A stretch of DNA of 6,646 nt from Thauera sp. (GCA_023150215.1 JAKLLJ010000186.1:1-6646), one strand, 5' to 3'; positions 1 through 6,286 are shown, counted from the stretch's first letter. Notes: generated from the letters alone by a model not told the origin. Program-made: numbers and translations.

Positions 1-328
1 CGTGCGTGCGCGAGGCGTTGAATTCGCTGTGACGCACGCCGGTGCCGGCGCTCATCATCTGCACGTCGCCCGGGCGGATCACCGAGCCGGTGCCCATCGA
101 ATCCTTGTGCTCGAGGGCACCATCGAGGACGTAGGAGAAGATCTCCATGTCGCGGTGACCATGGGTGTCGAAGCCACGCCCCGGGCGCACGCGGTCTTCG
201 TTGATCACCAGCAGGTCGGAGAACCCCATGTGCTGCGGGTCGTAGTAGCTGCCGAAGGAGAAGCTGTGCTGCGAGTGCAACCAGCCGAGGTTGGCGAGGC
301 CGCGGGCGGCGGCGGGGCGGAGTTCCAT
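1..328 (-). CDS. Pirin-family cupin protein, N-terminal part (runs off left edge)
   Basis: The minus-strand frame from 328 to the left edge gives 109 codons of a pirin-family (bicupin, YhhW-like) protein; its C-terminal cupin half lies outside the window. The text matches the family from near its N-terminus: a GWLHSQHSFSFGSYYDP segment at residues 15-31, a THGHRDMEIFSYVLDG segment at 55-70, and GDVQMMSAGTGVRHSEFN at 87-104. The expected metal ligands of the N-terminal cupin, His56, His58, His100 and Glu102, are all present. Two in-frame ATGs exist, at 337 and 328. The AGGAG at 342-338 abuts the first and sits 9 bases before the second, so 328 is the better start. Some pirins act as quercetin 2,3-dioxygenases or redox-sensing cofactors; the substrate here cannot be told. 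It is the last visible gene of the minus-strand cytochrome b561/YceI cluster, 106 bases after the first YceI gene. Family assignment is firm, function is not. Confidence 0.9.
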   Translation of the reverse strand, partial: MELRPAAARGLANLGWLHSQHSFSFGSYYDPQHMGFSDLLVINEDRVRPGRGFDTHGHRDMEIFSYVLDGALEHKDSMGTGSVIRPGDVQMMSAGTGVRHSEFNASRTH

Positions 329-363
329 CGTTTCCATCTCCTGTCGGTCTGCAAGCCGGCATT

Positions 364-379
364 CGCGGGCGCGCCCGCG
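364..379. repeat. 16-bp perfect GC palindrome between yceI and the pirin gene
   Basis: CGCGGGCGCGCCCGCG is a perfect self-complementary 16-mer in the 106-base gap (329-434). As RNA it would fold as a 6-bp stem with a CGCG loop. On the minus strand it is not followed by a T-run, so it is not a standard intrinsic terminator. It could slow RNA polymerase or modulate expression of the pirin gene, or be simple GC-rich chance. The palindrome is directly visible; a role is not. Confidence 0.55.
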
Positions 380-434
380 CGCGCAGAAAACCACGGGCGT
401 CACCCGGCAGCGACACCCGGTTCGACACGCGTGC

Positions 435-1010
435 TCAGTTCTTGATCGCTTCGAGCGAGACGGTGATCGTCACCTCGTCGCCGACGTGGGGCGCGTACAT
501 GCCGGCGTTGAACTCGCTGCGCTTGATCACGGTGCTGGCGTTGGCGCCGATGGTGTCCTTCTTGAGCATCGGGTGCGGCATGGTGACGAAGTGGCTCACC
601 TTCAGCGTCACCGGCTTGGTCACGCCCTTGATGGTCAGGTTGCCGTCGATGGTGGCCGGCTTGTCGCCGTCGAACGTCACCTTGGTCGACTTGAAGGTGG
701 CGGTCGGGTACCTGGCGGTGTCGAGGAAGTCCTCGCCCTGGATGTGGCCGTCGAAGGTCTCGTAGCCGGTGTTCACCGAAGTCATGTCGATGACGATGTC
801 GACCGCGCCGGCCTTGGCTGCCTTGTCGAGGGTGACGGTGCCGGTGGTCTTGTCGAACTTGGAGATCTGCGTCGTCAGGCCGAAGTGACTGTACGAGAAG
901 TTGGGGAAGGTGTGGGTGGCGTCGATGGTGTAGGTCTCGGGCGCGGCGAACGCGGAGGTGGCTACTGCCGAGACGATGAGGGCGGCGGTGAGCTTGGCGA
1001 TACGATTCAT
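435..1010 (-). CDS. yceI: YceI-family periplasmic polyisoprenoid-binding protein (first paralogue)
   Basis: 191 residues, the same length as E. coli YceI. Residues 1-22 form a Sec signal peptide (basic MNRIAK start, hydrophobic core, AFA cleavage site), so the mature protein is periplasmic. The mature part follows the YceI lipocalin-like beta-barrel pattern: YTIDATHTFPNFSYSHFG near the start (about 27-44), a DFLDTARYPTATFKST segment around 94-109 and NLTIKGVTKPVTLKV around 124-138, both hallmark strands of the family. Family members bind long isoprenoid chains such as ubiquinone-8 in an elongated cavity; transport, storage or sequestration of quinone or isoprenoid is the likely role. The ribosome site AGAGGA at 1024-1019 lies 8 bases before the ATG. 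It follows the second YceI gene by 66 bases without a visible terminator. Family assignment is secure; the physiological ligand is inferred. Confidence 0.93.
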   Translation of the reverse strand: MNRIAKLTAALIVSAVATSAFAAPETYTIDATHTFPNFSYSHFGLTTQISKFDKTTGTVTLDKAAKAGAVDIVIDMTSVNTGYETFDGHIQGEDFLDTARYPTATFKSTKVTFDGDKPATIDGNLTIKGVTKPVTLKVSHFVTMPHPMLKKDTIGANASTVIKRSEFNAGMYAPHVGDEVTITVSLEAIKN

Positions 1011-1076
1011 GGGGGTGGTCCTCTGTGAGTTGGGATTGGGTCGTAGAGAAACTGCGGAGGCTTGAACGGCTGCGGC

Positions 1077-1637
1077 TTACTTCGCGGCCGCGGTGATGCG
1101 GAACTTGATCACGACGTCGTTGGCGACGATGTCGAAGGCCTTCCACGCGCCCTCGCCAATCGAGAAGTCGCCGCGCTGGATGGTCAGGCTGCCCTCGAAC
1201 ACGCCGGTGTTGCCCTGCGGCGTGAAGGTGGCGGGGACGATGACGTCCTTGCTCGTGCCCTTGATCGTCAGCGTGCCGGCGACTTCGTACCTGTTGCCGC
1301 CGAGCGCCTTGACGGCGCTCGACTGGAAGCGCGCAGCGGGGAAATCCTTGGTGTTGAACCAGGTCTTGCGGGCGACCTCCCCGTCACCCTCGGCGCTGCC
1401 GGTGTCGACGCTGGCGAGCTCGACCTCGATCGAGGCGGTGGCGGCCTGCGGCGCCGCGGGATCGAAACGGAGCTGGCTGGAAAACTTCTTGAACGAGCCG
1501 TCCATCGACACGCCCATCTGCTGGAAGCCGAAGGCGATCTGGCTCTTGTCGACCTGAACCTGGTTGTATTCGACGGCGTGGGCGGCCGAGGTGGCGAGGG
1601 CAAGGGTGGCGAGGAGGGCGAGCGCGGTGCGTTTCAT
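1077..1637 (-). CDS. YceI-family periplasmic protein (second, divergent paralogue)
   Basis: 186 residues with a signal peptide (MKRTALALLATLALATSAAHA, cleavage expected after Ala21). The mature chain has the YceI fold pattern: YNQVQVDKSQIAFGFQQMGV at the start, WFNTKDFPAARFQSSAV at about 91-107, LTIKGTSKDVIVPATF at about 122-137, and a C-terminal IGEGAWKAFDIVANDVVIKFRI stretch typical of one YceI subfamily. It is clearly diverged from the neighbouring YceI protein: beyond the family strands there is little residue identity, and it lacks that protein's FVTMPHPMLKKDTIGANAS segment. The two therefore look like long-separated paralogues and not a recent duplication. AAGGA at 1650-1646 lies 8 bases before the ATG. 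It is transcribed after the cytochrome b561 gene, 158 bases downstream of its stop, and before the other yceI. It probably binds an isoprenoid or amphiphile; specificity is unknown. Confidence 0.92.
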   Translation of the reverse strand: MKRTALALLATLALATSAAHAVEYNQVQVDKSQIAFGFQQMGVSMDGSFKKFSSQLRFDPAAPQAATASIEVELASVDTGSAEGDGEVARKTWFNTKDFPAARFQSSAVKALGGNRYEVAGTLTIKGTSKDVIVPATFTPQGNTGVFEGSLTIQRGDFSIGEGAWKAFDIVANDVVIKFRITAAAK

Positions 1638-1690
1638 GATCGGGGTCCTTGGGTGTGCGGCACGGGGGGTGGCGTTGCGGTCGGGAAGGG

Positions 1691-1713
1691 TTCGCGGCTG
1701 CCGCCGCTCCTAC
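1691..1713 (-). repeat. REP-type palindromic element (GTAG plus hairpin)
   Basis: On the minus strand the element reads GTAGGAGCGGCGGCAGCCGC followed by GAA. It has the two hallmarks of REP elements mobilised by RAYT (TnpA-REP, Y1 transposase family) enzymes: a 5' GTAG tetranucleotide at 1713-1710 and an adjacent GC hairpin with arms GCGGC (1707-1703) and GCCGC (1698-1694) around a GGCA loop. It closely resembles the GTAGGAGCGGC...GCCGCGA repeats common in pseudomonads, xanthomonads and related genomes. A second, mutually exclusive pairing is possible: GCTCC at 1721-1717 (minus) with GGAGC at 1710-1706. It is the only copy in this window and lies inside the 158-base gap between cytochrome b561 and the second yceI, where it could affect mRNA stability or attenuate downstream expression. 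Confidence 0.7.
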
Positions 1714-1795
1714 AGGGGAGCACCGTGCCCTTCAGGAAGTGCGGTGCGATTGCAGGATTGCGGAACGGCGTGCCTGGGGTGACGCGGACTTCGCC

Positions 1796-2332
1796 CTAGC
1801 GCCTGCGGCGCGGCAGCATGCGGGTCATCACGTCGTCCCTGTCGATGAAGTGGTGCTTGAGGGCAGCGCCGACATGGCCGAGCAGCGCGGCGATCAGCAC
1901 GACGTTGAGGCTCAGGTGCACCGTCTGCAGCAGGTCGCCGACTGCCTTGTCCTTGGCGAGCAGGTCAGGGATCGGCAGCACGCCGAACCACACGGTCTGG
2001 AAGCCCTTGGCCGAACTCATCAGCCAACCGGTCAGCGGGATCGCGAACATCAGCACGTACAGAAGATGGTGACCGGCGTGCGCGGCGAGGCGTTCCAGCG
2101 CCGGCATGTGGTCGGGCAGCGCCGGCGGACGATGGGTGACCCGCCAGGCCAGGCGCACCACCACGAGCACGAACACGGTGACGCCCGCCCACTTGTGCCA
2201 CGAGAACAGCTGCAGCTTGGTCGGCGACAGGTCAAGCCCGGTCATGTAGAAGCCCAGCCCGAGCATGCCGAAGATGAGCACCGCGATGACCCAGTGCAGG
2301 GCCTTGGCGGTAGCGGTGTAGTGAGCGTTCAT
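1796..2332 (-). CDS. Cytochrome b561 (CybB/YceJ family), membrane di-heme electron carrier
   Basis: 178 residues, close to E. coli CybB (about 176). Four hydrophobic helices lie at roughly 12-31, 48-63, 88-106 and 138-157. Histidines sit where the family places its two b-heme ligands: His13 in the ALHWVIA motif of helix 1, His46 in SWHKWAG before helix 2, His139 in TVHLSLN and His153 in LLGHVGAALKHH of helix 4; PLTGWLMSSAKG at 99-110 is also typical. Family members take electrons from ubiquinol in the inner membrane, and CybB has been described as a superoxide:ubiquinone oxidoreductase. AGAGGA at 2347-2342 lies 9 bases before the ATG. It is the first gene of the minus-strand cluster and is divergent from the LysR gene. 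In E. coli a b561 homologue (yceJ) also adjoins yceI, which supports a shared quinone-related role. The electron acceptor here is unknown. Confidence 0.93.
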   Translation of the reverse strand: MNAHYTATAKALHWVIAVLIFGMLGLGFYMTGLDLSPTKLQLFSWHKWAGVTVFVLVVVRLAWRVTHRPPALPDHMPALERLAAHAGHHLLYVLMFAIPLTGWLMSSAKGFQTVWFGVLPIPDLLAKDKAVGDLLQTVHLSLNVVLIAALLGHVGAALKHHFIDRDDVMTRMLPRRRR

Positions 2333-2355
2333 GTCGGGATGTCCTCTGGCGATCG

Positions 2356-2375
2356 GCGCGGACCGAAGTCCGTGC
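2356..2375 (-). promoter_or_regulatory. UUCG-capped hairpin in presumed leader of cytochrome b561 mRNA
   Basis: An inverted repeat lies between the cytochrome b561 gene and the AT-rich control region. In the minus-strand RNA it gives GCACGGAC, a UUCG loop, then GTCCGCGC: an 8-position stem with one A-C mismatch, closed by a C(UUCG)G tetraloop, which is an unusually stable cap. It ends about 8 bases before the AGAGGA ribosome site (2347-2342). It may tune translation or stability of the operon mRNA. It lacks a T-run, so it is not an intrinsic terminator. The structure is read from sequence; function is inferred. Confidence 0.45.
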
Positions 2376-2413
2376 GCTTGCGATGACTACACTCTAGACC
2401 TCGCTCAATGAAC

Positions 2414-2441
2414 GAAATAGGCGACAATCGACAAATCACAA
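2414..2441 (-). promoter_or_regulatory. Candidate promoter of the cytochrome b561-yceI-yceI-pirin operon
   Basis: Within the AT-rich island the minus strand carries TTGTGA (2441-2436) and TATTTC (2419-2414) separated by 16 bases, a plausible sigma-70 -35/-10 pair. Transcription would start near 2407 and leave a leader of about 75 bases that includes the UUCG hairpin. It overlaps the lysR start region, as expected for a LysR-controlled divergent promoter. The match is modest and other pairings are possible. Confidence 0.3.
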
Positions 2442-2447
2442 TTGCCA

Positions 2448-2462
2448 TCATTGCAACAATGA
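2448..2462. promoter_or_regulatory. Inverted repeat overlapping lysR start, candidate LysR operator
   Basis: TCATTG (2448-2453), CAA, CAATGA (2457-2462) is a perfect 6-bp-arm inverted repeat with a 3-base spacer. Its right arm contains the likely lysR ATG (2459-2461). A CAATTG palindrome (2439-2444) and further ATTG/CAAT half-sites (for example 2406-2410 and 2425-2428) cluster in the same 60-base AT-rich island. LysR regulators usually bind interrupted dyads in the divergent gap and repress themselves, so this is a reasonable autoregulatory site. It does not show the textbook T-N11-A centre clearly, so the assignment is tentative. Confidence 0.35.
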
Positions 2463-3343
2463 ACCGACTCGATGCAATGCAGCTCTTCGTGCGGGTGGCC
2501 GATCTCGGCAGTTTTGCCGCCGTGGCGAGCCAGCTCGGGCTGGCGCGCTCGGTCGTCACCCGCCAGATCGCGGCGCTGGAGGAGCACCTCGGCGTCAAGC
2601 TGATGGTACGCACCACCCGCAAGCTGACGCTGACCAGCGCCGGCGCCAGCTACCTCGACAAGTGCCGCAGCATCCTCGATCTGGTCGAGGCCGCCGAGGC
2701 CGACGTGATGGAGGCGCGCCTGACCCCGCGCGGCAACCTGCGCATCAGCCTGCCGCTGAGCTACGGGCTCAAGCGCATCGCCCCGCTGCTGCCCGAGTTC
2801 CAGACGAGCTACCCCGAGATCAGCCTCGCGCTGGACTTCACCGACCGCCACATCGACCTCATCGACGAAGGCATCGACCTGTCAATCCGCATCGCGCCAG
2901 GGCACGCACCGGGCGACGTGGTGCGCAAGCTCGGCACGAGTCGCCTGATCACCGTTGCCTCGCCCGCCTACCTGGCGCGCCACGGCCGCCCCACGCACCC
3001 GTCCGAGCTCGCAGCGCACGCCTGCCTCGGCTATTCGGCCAAGGCCAGCAACCGCCCGCTGGCGTTCATGATCGACGGCCACATGGAAAACATGCACCTG
3101 GCCTTTCGCCTGCAGGCCAACAACGGCGACGCACTGATGCAAGCCGCGGCACAAGGGCTGGGCATCACCATGCAGCCGGATTTCATCGTCGACGACTATC
3201 TTGCGAACGGTGCGGTCGAAGCGATACTCGAAGGCTTCGCGCCGCCGCCGCTCGGCATCCATGCAATGCTGGCGAGCAACCGCTACCTGCCCCACCGGGT
3301 GCGGGTGCTGATCGACTTCCTCGCCACCCGGCTCGCGCCCTGA
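2459..3343 (+). CDS. LysR-family transcriptional regulator, divergent to cytochrome b561
   Basis: The reading frame is open from an ATG at 2408 (311 residues), but the family almost always begins with a pattern like MNRLDAMQLFVRVADLGSF, which starts at the ATG at 2459 and gives a normal 294 residues. The 17 extra residues fall in the AT-rich control region and look non-coding. Neither start has a clear ribosome site. The winged helix-turn-helix spans about residues 1-60 (SFAAVASQLGLARSVVTRQIAALEEHLG is the HTH core), followed by RTTRKLTLTSAGASYL and the linker helix. Residues about 90-290 form the periplasmic-binding-like effector domain (LRISLPLSYGLKRIAPLLPEF, SIRIAPGHAPGDVVRKLG). Its divergent position makes the cytochrome b561-yceI operon the likely target and itself a likely autoregulated gene. 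The effector is unknown. It ends 36 bases before mrpA on the same strand with no terminator in between. Confidence 0.93.
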   Translation: MNRLDAMQLFVRVADLGSFAAVASQLGLARSVVTRQIAALEEHLGVKLMVRTTRKLTLTSAGASYLDKCRSILDLVEAAEADVMEARLTPRGNLRISLPLSYGLKRIAPLLPEFQTSYPEISLALDFTDRHIDLIDEGIDLSIRIAPGHAPGDVVRKLGTSRLITVASPAYLARHGRPTHPSELAAHACLGYSAKASNRPLAFMIDGHMENMHLAFRLQANNGDALMQAAAQGLGITMQPDFIVDDYLANGAVEAILEGFAPPPLGIHAMLASNRYLPHRVRVLIDFLATRLAP

Positions 3344-3379
3344 CGCTGGCCACCTGCCCCGCCACCTGACCAAGACCTG

Positions 3380-6286
3380 ATGCTGCTTTCTTCCCTCGTC
3401 CTCGTCCCCTTCCTCGGCAGCATCCTCGCTGCCGTGATGCCGCAAAACGCCCGCAACCGCGAATCCTGGCTGGCGATCGCGGTGGCGACCTGCGGCCTGG
3501 TCGTCGCCGGCGCCCTCTTCCCGCGCATCGCCGCCGGCGAGGTGGTAAGCGAGGAGTTCGCCTGGCTGCCGGCAAAAGGGCTCTCCTTCGTGCTGCGGGT
3601 CGACGGCCTGGCCTGGGTGTTCGCGATGCTGGTGCTGGCGATCGGCCTGCTGGTCGTGCTGTATGCGCGCTACTACATGTCGCCGCAGGACCCGGTGCCG
3701 CGCTTTTTCTCCTTCCTGCTCGCCTTCATGGGTTCGATGCTGGGCGTGGTGCTGTCGGGCAACCTGGTGCAGCTGGTGGTGTTCTGGGAGCTGACCAGCC
3801 TCACCTCCTTCCTGCTCATCGGCTACTGGCACCATCGCGCCGACGCCCGCCGCGGCGCGCGCATGGCGTTCACGGTGACCGCCACCGGCGGCCTGTGCCT
3901 GATGGCCGGGGTGCTGGTGCTCGGCCACATCGTCGGCAGCTACGACCTCGACGTCGTGCTCGCCGCCGGCGACGAGATCCGCGCCCACGTCCTGTACCTG
4001 CCCGCGCTGGTGCTGGTCGCTCTCGGCGCGCTGACCAAGAGCGCGCAGTTCCCCTTCCACTTCTGGCTGCCGCACGCGATGGCGGCGCCCACGCCGGTGT
4101 CGTCCTACCTGCACTCGGCGACCATGGTGAAGGCCGGTGTGTTCCTCCTCGCGCGCCTGTGGCCGGCGCTCGCCGGCACCCCGGAATGGACCTGGATCAT
4201 CGGCGGCGCCGGGGTGTGCACGCTGCTGCTCGGCGCCTTCATCGCCATCTTCCAGCACGACCTCAAGGGCCTGCTGGCGTACTCGACGATCAGCCACCTC
4301 GGCCTCATCACCGTGCTGATCGGCATCGGCACGCCGCTGGCGATGGTGGCGGCGATCTTCCACATCCTCAACCACGCCACCTTCAAGGCCTCGCTGTTCA
4401 TGGCCGCCGGCATCATCGACCACGAGACCGGCACCCGTGACCTGCGCGTGCTGCGCGGCCTGCGCCACAAGCTGCCGATCACCGCCACGCTGGCCATCGT
4501 CGCCAGTGCGGCGATGGCGGGGGTACCGCTGTTGAACGGCTTCCTGTCCAAGGAGATGTTCTTCGCCGAGACCCTGCACGTGGGCGGCGACCGCAACTGG
4601 TGGATGTCGTACGCCGCAGTGGCGATGGGCATGTTCAGCGTGGCCTACTCGCTGCGCTTCATCTCGATCTTCTTCGGCGCGCCGGCGCAAGGGCTGCCGC
4701 GCGAGCCGCACGAGCCGCCGCGCTGGATGCGCTTTCCGGTCGAGCTGCTGGTGCTGACCTGCCTGGTGGTGGGGATCGCGCCTGCGATCAGCATCGAGCC
4801 GCTGCTGCACGTCGCGGTGGTCGCCACCCTGGGCGCGCAGGCGCCGGCCTATGACCTCGCGGTGTGGCACGGCTTCAACGTCCCGCTGGCGATGAGCCTG
4901 GTCGCGCTCGGCGGCGGCGTGCTGCTCTATATCGTGCTGCGCCGCCACTTCGATCTGCGCGAGCGCACGCAGGTGCCGCTGATCCACCGCCTGAGCGGGG
5001 CGCAGGCCTTCGAGAGCGCGCTGCTGCAGCTCACCCGCGGCGCCGGCTGGCTGGTGCAGCGCCTCGGCACCACCCGCCAGCAGCCGCAACTGCTGCTGCT
5101 GATGCTGATGCTGCTGGCGGTGCCGATGCTGCTCGCCGGCGCACCGCCGGCGTGGCCGAACATCCCGCTGCAGGGCATCGACCCCCTCTTCGCCGGCCTC
5201 TGGCTGATTGGCGGCGGCTGCGCGCTCGCCGGGGCGTGGATGGCGAAATACCACCGCCTCGCGGCGCTGACCCTGATCGGCGGCACCGGCATCGTCACGG
5301 CGGCCACCTTCCTGTGGCTGTCGGCGCCCGACCTCGCGCTCACCCAGCTGATGGTGGAGACCGTGACCACGGTGCTGATCCTGCTCGGCCTGCGCTGGCT
5401 GCCACCGCGCATCGAGGCCGCCGACGTGCCCGAGACGGCGACGCGCAGCGTGTGGTTGCGCCGCGCGCGCGACCTCGCGGTGGCGGTGGCCGGCGGCGGC
5501 GCGCTCGCCGCGCTGACCTACGCGGTGCTGGTGCATCCGGCCTCCGACACCATCGCCGACTTCTTCCTCCTTAACGCGCTCGAAGGCGGTGGCGGCAGCA
5601 ACGTGGTCAACGTGCTGCTGGTGGACTTCCGCAGCTTCGACACCCTGGGCGAGATCACCGTGCTCGCGGTGGTCGCGCTCACCGTGTATGCGTTGCTGCG
5701 CCGCTTCCGCCCGGCGCCCGAGAGCGTGGGCGTGCCCGCGCAGCAACGCCACGACGCCGACCCGGCACGCGGCCAGACTCCCGCAGAGCAGGCAAACAGC
5801 GGCTACCTGATGGTGGCCGGGGTCTATCTGCGCCTGCTGCTGCCCTTCATGGGGGTGATCGCGGTGTATTTCTTCATGCGCGGCCACAACCTGCCGGGCG
5901 GCGGCTTCGTTGCCGGCCTCATCTTCGCGGTGGCGATCCTGGTGCAGTACATGCTCGCTGGCACGCTGTGGGTGGAGAGCCACCTGCGCCTGCGCCCGCA
6001 CCGCTGGCTCGGCTTTGGGCTGGCGCTGGCGTGCGCCACCGGGCTCGCGGCGTGGCTGTTCGGCCATCCCTTCCTCACCACCCACACCGCGCATGTGGAC
6101 TGGCCGCTGGTGGGCGAACTGCACCTGCCGAGCGCCTTCGTGTTCGACCTCGGCGTGTTCGCGGTGGTGGTGGGCACCACCATGCTGATGCTGGTCGCGA
6201 TCGCGCACCAATCGCTGCGCGCTCATCGCCTGCCGGGCGAGGACACACATCACGACACCCCACGCGCCAACGGGAGGGCGCCCTGA
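3380..6286 (+). CDS. mrpA: Mrp-type cation/proton antiporter subunit A fused to subunit B (MrpAB/PhaAB)
   Basis: 968 residues, much longer than stand-alone MrpA (about 800) because MrpB is fused at the C-terminus, as in group-2 Mrp operons of proteobacteria. The N-terminal NuoL-like proton-pumping part carries the expected charged residues in the membrane: Glu137 (FWELTSLTSF), Lys220 and His227 (TKSAQFPFHFWLPHA), Lys251 (HSATMVKAG), Lys296 (FQHDLKGLLAYSTISHLG), Lys336 (HATFKASLF) and Lys391 (GFLSKEMFF). The MrpA-specific C-terminal region has PDLALTQLMVETVTTVL with Asp651 and Glu660, and VDFRSFDTLGEI with Asp749, Asp754 and Glu758. A hydrophilic linker at about 775-807 leads into the MnhB domain (about 808-955: GYLMVAGVYLRLLLPFMG, RGHNLPGGGFVAGL). 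The complex exchanges Na+ (or K+) for protons across the inner membrane. The ribosome site is poor (only AAGA at 3372-3375). The stop overlaps mrpC. Only 36 bases separate it from lysR. Confidence 0.96.
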   Translation: MLLSSLVLVPFLGSILAAVMPQNARNRESWLAIAVATCGLVVAGALFPRIAAGEVVSEEFAWLPAKGLSFVLRVDGLAWVFAMLVLAIGLLVVLYARYYMSPQDPVPRFFSFLLAFMGSMLGVVLSGNLVQLVVFWELTSLTSFLLIGYWHHRADARRGARMAFTVTATGGLCLMAGVLVLGHIVGSYDLDVVLAAGDEIRAHVLYLPALVLVALGALTKSAQFPFHFWLPHAMAAPTPVSSYLHSATMVKAGVFLLARLWPALAGTPEWTWIIGGAGVCTLLLGAFIAIFQHDLKGLLAYSTISHLGLITVLIGIGTPLAMVAAIFHILNHATFKASLFMAAGIIDHETGTRDLRVLRGLRHKLPITATLAIVASAAMAGVPLLNGFLSKEMFFAETLHVGGDRNWWMSYAAVAMGMFSVAYSLRFISIFFGAPAQGLPREPHEPPRWMRFPVELLVLTCLVVGIAPAISIEPLLHVAVVATLGAQAPAYDLAVWHGFNVPLAMSLVALGGGVLLYIVLRRHFDLRERTQVPLIHRLSGAQAFESALLQLTRGAGWLVQRLGTTRQQPQLLLLMLMLLAVPMLLAGAPPAWPNIPLQGIDPLFAGLWLIGGGCALAGAWMAKYHRLAALTLIGGTGIVTAATFLWLSAPDLALTQLMVETVTTVLILLGLRWLPPRIEAADVPETATRSVWLRRARDLAVAVAGGGALAALTYAVLVHPASDTIADFFLLNALEGGGGSNVVNVLLVDFRSFDTLGEITVLAVVALTVYALLRRFRPAPESVGVPAQQRHDADPARGQTPAEQANSGYLMVAGVYLRLLLPFMGVIAVYFFMRGHNLPGGGFVAGLIFAVAILVQYMLAGTLWVESHLRLRPHRWLGFGLALACATGLAAWLFGHPFLTTHTAHVDWPLVGELHLPSAFVFDLGVFAVVVGTTMLMLVAIAHQSLRAHRLPGEDTHHDTPRANGRAP

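Noticed and set aside
387..418. Intrinsic terminator after the first yceI
   Set aside because: The stem has only 7 pairs including a wobble, a 10-base loop, and a four-T tract displaced by four bases; too weak to annotate as a terminator.
2..445. Plus-strand frame of 147 codons at the left edge
   Set aside because: It is the complement of the pirin-family gene, which has intact metal-ligand residues on the minus strand.
291..1028. Plus-strand open frame of 245 codons over the first yceI, and a similar one at 1062-1799
   Set aside because: Both are Gly/Val/Arg-rich shadows opposite well-recognised YceI genes that have signal peptides and ribosome sites.
1649..2386. Plus-strand open frame of 245 codons opposite cytochrome b561
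   Set aside because: The minus strand holds an intact cytochrome b561 with its heme histidines; the opposing product is a low-complexity His/Gln/Arg string.
2378..2393. TTGCGA and TACACT as a plus-strand promoter for lysR
   Set aside because: The two hexamers are only 4 bases apart, so they cannot form a -35/-10 pair; no convincing plus-strand promoter was found.
5086..5135. CTG-rich run in mrpA that looks like a repeat
   Set aside because: It encodes a leucine/methionine-rich transmembrane helix (QLLLLMLMLLAVPMLLA) in a GC-rich codon context; no repeat function is needed to explain it.
2882..6253. Minus-strand open frame of 1123 codons
   Set aside because: It is antisense to lysR and mrpA over its whole length. 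The product is a hydrophilic His/Gln/Arg/Glu-rich string with no domain pattern, the usual shadow of a GC-rich gene in the opposing frame.
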